Shown: positions 36,368 through 46,020, numbered from the stretch's first letter. The stretch is DNA of 64,000 bases from an uncultured Flavobacteriaceae bacterium (GCA_947503005.1 CANNCA010000005.1:285511-349510); one strand, 5' to 3'. Numbers and translations are program-made. The notes: generated by a model not told the origin, from the letters alone.

Positions 36368-38287
36368 TTAGGAGACCATTATTCGTATCTCCAAGGCTTC
36401 GGATTTGTCTTTAAAATAGGCTATTATCGGAACTGCTTCCGCTCCCGGCACCATATTGAATATTCTTTCCTTTGGGGTTTCTTTGATTTGCAGCGGTACG
36501 TTTGACGTAATGCTTACCAGACCCTCAGGCTTTTGAATGGTGATTTCATTCGGATTGGGTTGCGCGACTTTTTCTCCGGTTGGAGAAACCATCGGCAGAA
36601 CAAATGCCGTTGGTTCTTTTATGGTTTGGTCGGTCTTGGCAATGATTTGCATCGAATCTTTTGAGCATTGAAACGATAGCTCAAAATCCGATGCCGTTTC
36701 CGTTACGATTTCATTCGATTTGTTTTTTAGTGCGGATTTCGCAAGCAACTGAATATCAATGTCATTCTCTTCGGAATAAATTGTTGCCCCTCTATCGAAA
36801 ATATTGCTGTACCAAACATCGTCTTTAAAGGTTTCAACTCGGGGTGTCAGCGCAAAATCTTCACCCGGATTGGGTTGTTGATTATAGGGCTCGACCATTT
36901 TATAGATTGCCATGCTAGCAGTGCACAACAGTCCCACTTTGTTGTGGTACAATACCGAAAGTGCGCCGCCCGTAGCTTGGCGATAATCACCGTCTTTGTA
37001 AATGGCATCATATGCCGAAATAGTCCCTCGCCAATCGCCTTTGGCAAAAAGAGTGACATCCAAATCCTCAAAATTTTTGACCCCATTGGCCGTGACTCTC
37101 GGTAATAATGTGTTCGTGTTCAGTTCTGGTAGCTGTTCCCAATGGTCCAGCAAGGCGGTTAATGGTTTTGCATGTGTAAATGTATGGTGCACACAAGGTG
37201 GAATTCCATGGGAGATATAATGCGGACCACCATGAATCAAACCTTGTGCAGTACATCGTTTCAATAGTTCAGTATTCTTTATAGCCGCTGTTCCAAAAGC
37301 CGGATTGATATGTGCCATCATTGCAAATGCGGGTTGACTGCCATCACAGGTGCGGCTTCCCCAGTAACTCCATTTGTACTGACGGGTTCCCCAGCTATTA
37401 TCCCAGGCACCGTCGGGAAGCATAAATTCCAAATGGCTCTGTAAAGATTTTGTTAGAATTTGAAGCAGCTCCTCATCCTTTTCTTTCAAGGCGTACATGA
37501 CCAAACTGTTTAATGTTTCTTCAACATTATAGCCCAAGTCCACCCCATGTAGCCCTTTGGCACTTAATTTTTTTGCATGGGGTTTACATTCACCGAAGAG
37601 TAAATGCTCATTGGCCGTAAAATAAGATTTCACACCTTCGGCCAACTCATTACTCTTTGTTAGAAACTTCTCGTTTTTAAGTAAATGTCCTATCAGGTTC
37701 AAGCCGTAAATAGCGCTACCTCCATAATTAATGTTGGTAAAATCAATGGTAAAAGAGTCGTATACATAGTTGGCAGCTTTTTCCAAACGATTGGTCCAAG
37801 CTTTACGCTTTTCTTTATCCAAAACATTACCGTGATAGTGCAATGCCTCCGCTAAGGCAATGGCCCCGAAAACTGTAATTCCTTTCCATGATTTCGGATT
37901 TGGGACGACTGTCCAACTTCCGTTTTTTTGTGATACGTTGTTCTCGGCCCAATCCATGACCAAAACAGCCGCATCCAAATATTTCTTATCGCCAGTTACA
38001 TCTGCCATATACAAAAATGGGTACACGGCATCCATACAACGCCCATGTATGTGGGAACAGGCAGGGCAGCCCAAGGCACCATGCTCTTCTAAATTAGATG
38101 GATTATTGATTTGGACCCGTATCATTCCGTCGCACCAATCTTTTAAGAGGCTTTGGGTTAGTTTTTTGAACGCTAAAGAATGCGAAATTTTTGCTTTATC
38201 CGAACATGATAAGAGTAAAGCGTCCAAAGGAAGCGTTAACCCAAATCCGGCTAAAGTCGTGCCTTGAATAAAATCTTTTCGATTCAT
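36368..38287 (-). CDS. Exported (alpha/alpha)-toroid protein, possible oligosaccharide dehydratase or lyase-like enzyme
   Basis: The N-terminus NRKDFIQ then a hydrophobic stretch to LLLSC looks like a Tat-type lipoprotein signal in which the second Arg is Lys. Residues about 40-420 are helical repeats of the toroid kind (CPACSHIHGRCMDA, GITVFGAIALAEALHYHG, NINYGGSAIYGLNL). The remainder is beta-rich and ends in IEIRIMVS-like strands. I do not recognise the family with certainty. The size, fold impression and position fit the class of ulvan-locus dehydratases or lyase-like proteins described around P29 of Formosa. It is first in a unit with two sulfatases and under the common operator. Confidence 0.6.
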   Translation of the reverse strand: MNRKDFIQGTTLAGFGLTLPLDALLLSCSDKAKISHSLAFKKLTQSLLKDWCDGMIRVQINNPSNLEEHGALGCPACSHIHGRCMDAVYPFLYMADVTGDKKYLDAAVLVMDWAENNVSQKNGSWTVVPNPKSWKGITVFGAIALAEALHYHGNVLDKEKRKAWTNRLEKAANYVYDSFTIDFTNINYGGSAIYGLNLIGHLLKNEKFLTKSNELAEGVKSYFTANEHLLFGECKPHAKKLSAKGLHGVDLGYNVEETLNSLVMYALKEKDEELLQILTKSLQSHLEFMLPDGAWDNSWGTRQYKWSYWGSRTCDGSQPAFAMMAHINPAFGTAAIKNTELLKRCTAQGLIHGGPHYISHGIPPCVHHTFTHAKPLTALLDHWEQLPELNTNTLLPRVTANGVKNFEDLDVTLFAKGDWRGTISAYDAIYKDGDYRQATGGALSVLYHNKVGLLCTASMAIYKMVEPYNQQPNPGEDFALTPRVETFKDDVWYSNIFDRGATIYSEENDIDIQLLAKSALKNKSNEIVTETASDFELSFQCSKDSMQIIAKTDQTIKEPTAFVLPMVSPTGEKVAQPNPNEITIQKPEGLVSITSNVPLQIKETPKERIFNMVPGAEAVPIIAYFKDKSEALEIRIMVS

Positions 38288-38348
38288 GAATCAGTATGTA
38301 TTGGACTCTCCATTCTTTAGTCAAGTAAATGGAAATAACAGAGCTAAA

Positions 38349-38395
38349 CAATAATAACAGAGTTTTCGTAAATAAGCATCCTGTACTGTTATGCG
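38349..38395 (-). promoter_or_regulatory. PUL operator and -7 box for the toroid-sulfatase-sulfatase unit
   Basis: The plus strand reads ATC-CTGTA-CTGTT-ATGCG (38378-38395); the third pentamer is degenerate. Towards the gene 21 bases lead to TATTATTG (38349-38356), 61 bases before the start codon. Confidence 0.7.
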
Positions 38396-38407
38396 TGCCA
38401 TCTCAAA

Positions 38408-41272
38408 TCAAAATTTTAGATATTCAATTTTATATTCTCCTGAACCTAAAATAACGGTATGGTCATCAAGCTCCTCTGAGTAGATATCTTTCTGGAATTC
38501 ACTAAACGCCTTTTCATTTATTTTTAAAGACTCATACTCTTTTTGTGTTAAAACTAGTCTTGCTTTTGTATTAAATGGTACGTTAAGATTCATGGTCAAT
38601 ACTGAAGAATTAATTGACCAATTGTTTTTAATGTTTCCATATGGTGTTGGTATCGATACTTCAGTGCTATTTACTTGACTTGGAAATTCTGGATTAACAA
38701 AAAATTCTTTGTACCCCGGAGTTTCAAAAGTAGATTTTATTCCACCAAGGGATTCATAAAAATAAGCAGAAAAACCACTGTGCATAGGGTGGTTTAATGA
38801 ATTGGTCGGGCCTTCCATCTTTTCCCATTCAAATTGGCGTTCCGGCCAGGTGGTAAAACCAGAATTCATTACATAGGTTTGACTTGGAAATTCAGGTGTT
38901 GTCAGTATTTGATGGGCTAAATCTCCTTTTCCATATTTGGTTAAAACAGTGTAGATATATCTGTTGCCATGAATACCTGTCGAATGGTGTCCACCTTTCA
39001 CCTCTGTGATATTATGAACCAAACCATCCACTACATTTTCTAGTTCTTCGTCTGGTACCATTCCAAATTGTAGTGCTTGTACCGTGGCCGTTTGGCTATC
39101 ATACCATTTATAATCGGTATTTGGGATATCAAATAAAAACGCTTTGTTGAAAGCAGTTTTTAATTCTTGTTTTTCCTTACGCATCGCTTCTTCATAAGGG
39201 GCATCGTTATTCATTTTAGCGAACCTTTCCATAACGCCCAGAACATCATAAAAATAGGCATTGGCTGAAATTATGGGATCACACTCCATGGCACTTGGAT
39301 TTTTTCTTCGATCCCATAATGGTGGGCACCAATCGCCCATTCCATCTTGGATAATACCATTTTTGCCTTTATAGGAAAGATAGAAGTTCGTTAGGTCTTT
39401 CATATCGTCATAATACTCTTTTACAATAGCATCATCTCCATAATATAAATAGTTGTACCACGGCAGATACATGGTGGCTACACCCCAATCTAACTTCGCA
39501 TAGGTCGAAGTTCGTTTTCCTGGGGCAATCATAGTTGGAACTTTATATTTGATATCCGGATTATTATGACCGGCCATTGGCCGCATTTGTGTTCGAATAT
39601 CTTCCATGTATTTTTTATAGAAGTCGTACATATCATAGTTATACAAGGCGTATTCGCAGAAAGCATGGGCATCACCCAACCAACCGCATTTTTCCCGGTG
39701 CGGGCAGTCTTCAGGAATGCCATGTAAATTATCTACAATGGTCCATTTGCTGATGTTGTGCATTTTATTCAACAAACTATCTGAAGACGTAAAACTTCCT
39801 TTTTCTTGTATATCAGTGGCCACTAAAACGGCCTTGATCATGTTTTTATCGGGTTTACTTGAAACCCCTTTTATTTTGGCATATCGAAAGCCATGGTAGC
39901 TAAATTTAGGCTCCCACGACTCTAACGAATTCCCTTTACAAATATATTTGTACAGCTGTGGCATTCCGTTGGCACCGCCACCAGTGGAGCCCTGAAAAAT
40001 ATCTTTTCCATTGGTCAATAAAGCCTCGGTAGTTGTTATTTCTATAAGTTGACCTGCTTTTTCTTTGACATTTAGTTGAACCCAACCTGCTATATTTTGA
40101 CCAAAATCTACGATCCAATTCCCGTCAGGTGCCTTGAATACTTTTTGAAGGTCTAAAACCTTTAACTTCTTAATTGCAGGAATTTGTTGTGCACTTACCT
40201 TTTTTAGTTCGGGCGAAACTATCTTGACCTGCCCCCATTTTTCATCTGAATAGCCCGTAGTACTCCAATCATTAAGTTCATAGCGTGCATCAAAAGTGTC
40301 GCCCCCATAAATATTATTGAAAACTATCGGTCCGGTTGCTTCTTTCCAAGTTTCATCCGTATAAAAATCGGCCTTGGAACCATCTTTATAGTTTAATTTA
40401 ATTAACAAGCGAACTGCCGGTGCGCCATATGCCAAATCCTTTTCAGATTCAGGATCGTTTTTCCATGAAATATTTTGCCCGTAAAATCCATTTCCCAAAA
40501 TAATGCCCAAAGCGTTTTTACCGGTTTTTAGTAGTGACGTAATGTCATAATCCACATAATAGGCTTGTTTGTCATAATTTGAGGGTGCGGGGTCTAGAAC
40601 GTGGTCTCCAACTTTGTTGCCATTTAAAAATAACTCATAATACCCTAGGCCACATATGTACGCCTGGGCACTTGCAATCTCCTTCTCTATATGTATTAGG
40701 TTTCTAAAATAACCGGCTGCAAAGCCATCAACCATGGTGGCCTGCTCCATTTTACTGGTTTTGTATGCACGAAAACGATGCTCAGAAGTTCTTGTATCTT
40801 TATTTAAGCTTATCCATTTAGCATCGCCCCAGTTCGATTCGTCAATCAATCCCATTTTAAAGTTTTGGACAGGCGACCAAGATGATACTTGTCCGGTTTC
40901 ATCCCATATTCTTACCTTCCAAAAGTACTTTTGCATGGGTTTCAATGCTTTCCCCTGATATTTTACATGTGCTGATTGAGCGGATTTTACCTTTTCTGAA
41001 TTCCAGATATCGGCACCCTGCTCATTCAAAATATCAATATTTGAGGCCACTAGAATTTGATATGCTGCCTGGTTATGATTAAATCCTATCGCATTTACGA
41101 TCCATGACAATAAAGGGTGTTCGTTTTCAACGGTACTCGGATTAGACTTTGAATCGCAGCTAAGAAGTTCAAAATCGATTTTTGAAGCTGAATCTGAAGT
41201 TACCTTATCATCGCAAGAAAGGTTTAAAACTACAAGAAACAAAACAAAATAAAGGAGTTTCTTTTGGAACAT
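38408..41272 (-). CDS. GH78 alpha-L-rhamnosidase lipoprotein
   Basis: The start was placed at 41272 so that the protein opens with MFQKKLLYFVLFLVVLNLSC, a lipoprotein signal; 15 upstream codons are dropped because they lie at the promoter. The 954 residues hold N-terminal beta domains ([35 protein letters not shown]) and the GH78 barrel with DCPHREKCGWLGD at about 522-534 (likely acid Glu527) and TTWPERQFEW (likely base Glu). It differs in motif details from the GH78 at 18068 and from the fusion enzyme, so the three probably handle different rhamnose linkages. It is a single-gene unit with its own operator. Confidence 0.94.
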   Translation of the reverse strand: MFQKKLLYFVLFLVVLNLSCDDKVTSDSASKIDFELLSCDSKSNPSTVENEHPLLSWIVNAIGFNHNQAAYQILVASNIDILNEQGADIWNSEKVKSAQSAHVKYQGKALKPMQKYFWKVRIWDETGQVSSWSPVQNFKMGLIDESNWGDAKWISLNKDTRTSEHRFRAYKTSKMEQATMVDGFAAGYFRNLIHIEKEIASAQAYICGLGYYELFLNGNKVGDHVLDPAPSNYDKQAYYVDYDITSLLKTGKNALGIILGNGFYGQNISWKNDPESEKDLAYGAPAVRLLIKLNYKDGSKADFYTDETWKEATGPIVFNNIYGGDTFDARYELNDWSTTGYSDEKWGQVKIVSPELKKVSAQQIPAIKKLKVLDLQKVFKAPDGNWIVDFGQNIAGWVQLNVKEKAGQLIEITTTEALLTNGKDIFQGSTGGGANGMPQLYKYICKGNSLESWEPKFSYHGFRYAKIKGVSSKPDKNMIKAVLVATDIQEKGSFTSSDSLLNKMHNISKWTIVDNLHGIPEDCPHREKCGWLGDAHAFCEYALYNYDMYDFYKKYMEDIRTQMRPMAGHNNPDIKYKVPTMIAPGKRTSTYAKLDWGVATMYLPWYNYLYYGDDAIVKEYYDDMKDLTNFYLSYKGKNGIIQDGMGDWCPPLWDRRKNPSAMECDPIISANAYFYDVLGVMERFAKMNNDAPYEEAMRKEKQELKTAFNKAFLFDIPNTDYKWYDSQTATVQALQFGMVPDEELENVVDGLVHNITEVKGGHHSTGIHGNRYIYTVLTKYGKGDLAHQILTTPEFPSQTYVMNSGFTTWPERQFEWEKMEGPTNSLNHPMHSGFSAYFYESLGGIKSTFETPGYKEFFVNPEFPSQVNSTEVSIPTPYGNIKNNWSINSSVLTMNLNVPFNTKARLVLTQKEYESLKINEKAFSEFQKDIYSEELDDHTVILGSGEYKIEYLKF

Positions 41273-41296
41273 AGTATTAGGATATTTATACGATTT

Positions 41297-41343
41297 CCAA
41301 TTTAAATCGAATATCAATTACAACTATCCTGTATTGTCATGAT
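41297..41343 (-). promoter_or_regulatory. PUL operator and -7 box for the second GH78 gene
   Basis: The plus strand reads ATC-CTGTA-TTGTC-ATGAT (41326-41343). At 21 bases towards the gene is TAAATTGG (41297-41304), 24 bases before the start at 41272. Confidence 0.65.
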
Positions 41344-41490
41344 AGACAAATTCTTATTCCTACTAAGTGATTGTTTTGCTTCCAATTTCGGCCTATTCGT
41401 ACGCATTGAGATACACAAAAATTCTATTCAGCATCATAAAAAATCGTGATAAAGATTAAAGCTGGATTGTTGAGAAGTATTAACCTATTG

Positions 41491-42945
41491 CTAGGTTGTT
41501 TTGGTCAATGGCGCACCAAACAAATCCAAAATAGGCTTCCCATGCCCATCTGGGGTAGTATAAAATGGTCTCCCTTCAATCGTATATTGCGTTTCGGGAT
41601 GCATACCCAAAGCATGATAAATCGATTGATGTACCTGATCGATCACTACAGGGTTTTCGATGGATGAGCATGGTCGCTCATCTGCAGTCTTGCCATAGAC
41701 CAAACCTTTTTTTATGCCCCCGCCCCATAACAAAATAGAACTGCCATCGGTAAAATGGCGATGCATTCCATAGAACTTTTCGTCTTCGATAATATCGGGT
41801 TGATCGACCTGGTCTTTTACAGGTTCTCCAGGGCGACCCTCCATAATGGCATCGCGGCTGAACTCGCTTGCCAAGATGATCAAGGTTCTATCCAAGTGGC
41901 CACTTTCATCCAGATCCTTGATCAATTGCGCTATGGGTCTATCGATTAATTCTTTCATTTTCTTGGCGCGGGTATGTCCATTTTCATGGGTATCCCATCC
42001 TAAAAATGGTTCATATTCCGTGGAAACACTGATAAAGCGTCCTCCGTTCATAGCGAGTCTTTTGGCCAACAAACAACCTAGCCCGAATCGTCCAGTGTTG
42101 TAGGTATCATACACTTCTCTGGGTTCTTCGGATAAATCAAAAACCCTGGCCTCTGGGGAATTCAACAATCGGTACGATTGTTCCATAGAGCGCATCAGCG
42201 ATTCTCGTTGATAATCACTGCCTTCTTCCATGATCTTACTCTTGTTGGCCAATTCTTTATAGAGTTTGTAACGCGCTTCGAAGCGTTTGAGGGACATCCC
42301 TTGTGGGGGACGTACACTTTCGAGTCCGCCCGAAGGATCCGGGATTAAAAATGGTCCGAATTCAGTTCCCAAAAAACCGGCCGAATGAAAAGCTTTTAAC
42401 TCTTCCGCTTCACCGACTGTAAAGCGTTGCCCCATACTGATAAAGGGTGGAATAACAGGATTGACGGGACCCAATTCCTTTGCTATCCAAGCGCCAATAT
42501 GTGGCGCCTGTACCGACTGTGGAGGCTCATAACAGGTATGCCAGTGGTATTGATGTCGCGTATGGAGAATATGTCCGAGATCTGCCGATTTATACGATCG
42601 GATGATAGCCCCTTTGTCCATAACGCTACCAATCGATTCTAGGCCTTCTGAGAACTGGAGTCCATCGACCACAGTAGGTACTTTGGGAAATGTACTTAAC
42701 ACCCGTTTGCTCTCGACGCCTTTTTCGTACGGTACATAGGCCTTGGGGTCAAAGGTTTCTGTATGTGCCATGCCACCTGCCATCCAAAGCAGAATTACCG
42801 TATCGGCCGTAGAAGGAATTTTCGGAACCGAAGTCGAGCAAGAACTCAAAAAGCTGGCCAATGGAATCGTTGTTGCCGATGCTGCCAGACTTGCTGCCGT
42901 CATTTTTTTTAGAAACTCCCGACGTGTGTTTTGATTGTCCATCAC
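41491..42945 (-). CDS. DUF1501 protein with Tat signal
   Basis: The N-terminus NTRREFLKKM is a clear twin-arginine motif, followed by an Ala-rich stretch to FLSSC, so it is exported folded and possibly lipidated. The body is DUF1501, a distant member of the alkaline phosphatase/sulfatase superfamily: ILLWMAGGMAHTETFDPK, HSAGFLGTEFGPF, WDTHENGHTRAKKM, IILASEFSRD and MHRHFTDGSSILLWGGGIKKG. Members usually pair with DUF1549/DUF1553 proteins, as here, mainly in Planctomycetes. The function is not established. It lies 40 bases downstream of its partner under the PUL operator. Confidence 0.88.
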   Translation of the reverse strand: MMDNQNTRREFLKKMTAASLAASATTIPLASFLSSCSTSVPKIPSTADTVILLWMAGGMAHTETFDPKAYVPYEKGVESKRVLSTFPKVPTVVDGLQFSEGLESIGSVMDKGAIIRSYKSADLGHILHTRHQYHWHTCYEPPQSVQAPHIGAWIAKELGPVNPVIPPFISMGQRFTVGEAEELKAFHSAGFLGTEFGPFLIPDPSGGLESVRPPQGMSLKRFEARYKLYKELANKSKIMEEGSDYQRESLMRSMEQSYRLLNSPEARVFDLSEEPREVYDTYNTGRFGLGCLLAKRLAMNGGRFISVSTEYEPFLGWDTHENGHTRAKKMKELIDRPIAQLIKDLDESGHLDRTLIILASEFSRDAIMEGRPGEPVKDQVDQPDIIEDEKFYGMHRHFTDGSSILLWGGGIKKGLVYGKTADERPCSSIENPVVIDQVHQSIYHALGMHPETQYTIEGRPFYTTPDGHGKPILDLFGAPLTKTT

Positions 42946-42985
42946 TTTTTACTTTTTTTTAAATCAAGTATCAATCGTATTGGAA

Positions 42986-45820
42986 TTAATTGATAAACTG
43001 AAACTCCGGTAAAATCATAGTCGACCAGAAAACATCTTGCACATTTTCTAGTTGAGGTTGGTCTCCCAAAACGCTCAACAAAACCTCCTTTTCCGAATCC
43101 GAAGGTTTTCTTCCCAATGATTTTAGATACAGGTTTTCCACTATCTTTTTGCTATCATAATTATAACGATTCAGCCACAGGGTTGCACCTTCCTCCAAGA
43201 CTCCGTTAAAAAATTCACCATTGGTCAATTCCAAAGCCTGTAACAAGGTCGCTTGTTCATCTCTTGATGTGGTCACGTTTTCACGACTTGGTCTTCCCAA
43301 TGCTTTCATGAACGGATGCTGTTTCACCAAACTTGCCCTTGCAAATTCCCCGTCTTGGTCTTCAAAGGTGAAATCGATTAAACGACCCCAATTCGAAGTG
43401 CCATAATTACGAACCTCCGTCCATGCGATATCATCATAATCCACTGAAGTCCAACTTTGGTCGGGCACTTCAGCGACGCTTTTCCAACTGGTGTCCGAAT
43501 CGATTTGAATCACTTCCTCTGAATCGTATCGTATTTTCATGGAAAACAAGAGCCCTGCAGGGTTCGCGATGCTTCCTTCATTACTTCCTTCTACTGCAAT
43601 ACTGTTTTTTCCAGGTTTTAAGAATTCAGTTACATCGATTTTAGCCACTTTTTTCCAATCGGAACCTTCCGATACTTTGATTCCGTTGATATACAATTGA
43701 TAAGAGTGATCTACGGAAATCAATACCTTGGCTTCCTGAATGGATTTGTTGGGAAGTGTAAATGACTTTCTGAAATAACGCTTGCCAGGTTCGGGAAGCA
43801 CATTGCGATCGAATTTTATTTCCGGATGCCATATTCGTTTGGCCGAAAGTTTTGCCTCGCTAGGGCTATATTCAACAGCATGATAAACGGGGGAAATGAC
43901 TTGGCTTACCGCATCGGAAAATTGTTCAGCACTCAAGCGTCTGGTAATAGGCCCTTGAAATACATAATCTGTTTTCAATTCTTCCTGCTTGGCATATTTT
44001 ATCGTAGGCAATTGATAGGCCTTTGATATCATAATCCGTTTGATCAAATGTTTTAAATCATGTCCTGATTCGATGAAGTCAACTGCCAACCAATCGAGCA
44101 AATCACTGTTCCATGGCGTATTATCCATTTCATCAAGAGGTTCAATAATACCCCTTCCCATCAAACGGTCCCAAAAACGATTGGTTAGGGTTCGATACAG
44201 TCTTCCGTTCTCACGTTTGACGATCAATTTTGAAAGATTGTATAAGCGCTCTTGAACGGTTTCGCCCTCGACACTTCCCAATTCTGGATACAAAAAATTC
44301 GGAGTGGCCATTTTGCCGATGGGCTTATCACAGCGATTCAATTCTAAAACGGAATCGGCAAAAACAGTCGCAAACCCGTAGGCCTGTTCTAAGGTCATGT
44401 TACTCACAAAACTATTATGACAAGAGGCACATTTGACATTGGCTCCTAGTAAAGACTGCCCGATATTTTGTGCTGCCTGCATTTCCGTACGTTGACTCGC
44501 ATTGACAACGCCTCTCCACTGAATTCCTTTTACAAAACCTTCCGAGCCTTCGACCGGATTGATCAATTCCGCAACCATTTGATTATAGGGTTTGTTTTCT
44601 TCCAAGGAATTGTACAACCAGTCGGTAATCTGTTTTCTACCCCCTGTAATAAAGCCCGTGCCGCTGTAGTCGTTCCGCAGTAAATCGTTCCAAAAACTCA
44701 ACCAATGCTGGGTGTAATTATGGGTATCCGCCAACAAGGAGTCAATAAGAATTTCCCTTTTATTGGGTTTCCCATCCTTTGCAAATTGTGAAATAGCCTC
44801 AGGTTCAGGCAAGAGGCCCACAATATCCAAATAGGCACGCCTGATAAAAATGCGGTCTTCTACGATAGGTGACCAATCCAGATCTTTGGTTTCAAAATAA
44901 GCAGCTATGATTTTGTCTACGGAATTTGTTTCATTTGATGCTGGTAACTCCGGTTTAACGAGTGCCATCTCTGCTTCAGGAAATACTTTTAAAGCTTGGT
45001 CTGACCAATGTGCCCCATTTTGAATCCATAATTGGATTAATTCGATTTCGGTTTTCTTAAGGACCTTTCCTTTTTTGGGCATGACACCTTCTTCATTTGG
45101 GGAAAGGGTAATTCGTTTATACAATTCACTTTCACCTGGCATGCCGGGAACGATTACGACTCCTGATTCACCGCCCTTGAATACTCCTCTTTTGTTCTCC
45201 AATACCAATTCGCCTTTCGATTTGTTCTCGCTATGGCATTGGTAGCAATTATGAGCAAATATGGCCCTGACCTCTAGATTCAATTGGTCCTGCTGCGTCA
45301 CCGAAATGGAATCGGAGTTTTTCAATTCCGCCAATAAGGCCAAACCTTTGGTATTGTCATATACCTCTTTATTGCCGGGTAAAACACTGGTCAAATAGTC
45401 TTCACCGTGGGTTAGCGAGGCACCCAGATGACCTGCGATGGTCAACAGTACTACCGTTGTAGAAAGTGCAGCTCTGTACACTCGGAAATCGGGCAATTTT
45501 CCCTTAATCGTTAATCGGAGCAAAATAGCGGTAAGTAGTGCTAAAACAGCTGTAGCGATACCAGTGTATTGGTGGTTGTCAACCAACTCCCCAGTATAAT
45601 CTTCCTGCGTTCGCAGCAGCCAACCAAACAAGGCGGAGAGTACGGCGAAAATGGTTCCCAAATTCACAACCCAATGGGTACCTTCTCGCAGCCCTTTCCG
45701 TTTTCCGCCGATGGTCGATAGCTCCATAAAAAGCGCAACGACCAATAAGCCAATAGGGAAGTGGACCAGCAAGGGATGTAGTCGACCTAGAAACTGAAGT
45801 ATCCAATTTAAATCTTCCAT
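42986..45820 (-). CDS. Membrane c-type cytochrome protein with DUF2231, PSCyt1, DUF1549 and DUF1553 domains
   Basis: Residues 1-150 carry four hydrophobic segments (LLVHFPIGLLVVALFMEL, then three more), resembling DUF2231. About 185-275 is a planctomycete-type cytochrome domain with heme motif CYQCH. DUF1549 follows (RRAYLDIVGLLPEPEA), holding a second CxxCH (CASCH), then DUF1553 (LYRTLTNRFWDRLMGRG; PFMKALGRPSRENVTTS near the end). Between about 665 and 790 a beta-sandwich resembling a galactose-binding module is inserted (LYINGIKVSEGSDW). It is probably anchored in the inner membrane and faces the periplasm. It is first in a unit with the DUF1501 gene and transcribed from a PUL-type promoter. 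Confidence 0.88.
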   Translation of the reverse strand: MEDLNWILQFLGRLHPLLVHFPIGLLVVALFMELSTIGGKRKGLREGTHWVVNLGTIFAVLSALFGWLLRTQEDYTGELVDNHQYTGIATAVLALLTAILLRLTIKGKLPDFRVYRAALSTTVVLLTIAGHLGASLTHGEDYLTSVLPGNKEVYDNTKGLALLAELKNSDSISVTQQDQLNLEVRAIFAHNCYQCHSENKSKGELVLENKRGVFKGGESGVVIVPGMPGESELYKRITLSPNEEGVMPKKGKVLKKTEIELIQLWIQNGAHWSDQALKVFPEAEMALVKPELPASNETNSVDKIIAAYFETKDLDWSPIVEDRIFIRRAYLDIVGLLPEPEAISQFAKDGKPNKREILIDSLLADTHNYTQHWLSFWNDLLRNDYSGTGFITGGRKQITDWLYNSLEENKPYNQMVAELINPVEGSEGFVKGIQWRGVVNASQRTEMQAAQNIGQSLLGANVKCASCHNSFVSNMTLEQAYGFATVFADSVLELNRCDKPIGKMATPNFLYPELGSVEGETVQERLYNLSKLIVKRENGRLYRTLTNRFWDRLMGRGIIEPLDEMDNTPWNSDLLDWLAVDFIESGHDLKHLIKRIMISKAYQLPTIKYAKQEELKTDYVFQGPITRRLSAEQFSDAVSQVISPVYHAVEYSPSEAKLSAKRIWHPEIKFDRNVLPEPGKRYFRKSFTLPNKSIQEAKVLISVDHSYQLYINGIKVSEGSDWKKVAKIDVTEFLKPGKNSIAVEGSNEGSIANPAGLLFSMKIRYDSEEVIQIDSDTSWKSVAEVPDQSWTSVDYDDIAWTEVRNYGTSNWGRLIDFTFEDQDGEFARASLVKQHPFMKALGRPSRENVTTSRDEQATLLQALELTNGEFFNGVLEEGATLWLNRYNYDSKKIVENLYLKSLGRKPSDSEKEVLLSVLGDQPQLENVQDVFWSTMILPEFQFIN

Positions 45821-45973
45821 AAGAGCGTATCTCGAATATTCTATAGTTTTAAACCGCCATTCAAAATTGAAAGTACCGTATACAAGTTTCCCATGTAAAT
45901 TAATAATTTAAGGGAACGGTTTAATCATTCAACCTCGCTTATTGCAATGGAATGAAATCTTGGCTATATAAAA

Positions 45974-46020
45974 CAATTTTAATGGAGATTCTGTGAATTT
46001 GCATCCTGTACTATACCGTT
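45974..46020 (-). promoter_or_regulatory. PUL operator and -7 box for the DUF1549-DUF1501 unit
   Basis: The plus strand reads ATC-CTGTA-CTATA-CCGTT (46003-46020). Exactly 21 bases towards the gene is TAAAATTG (45974-45981). The leader to the start codon at 45820 is unusually long at about 150 bases; I saw no ORF or riboswitch-like fold in it. This is the last copy of the element before the core genes. Confidence 0.7.
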
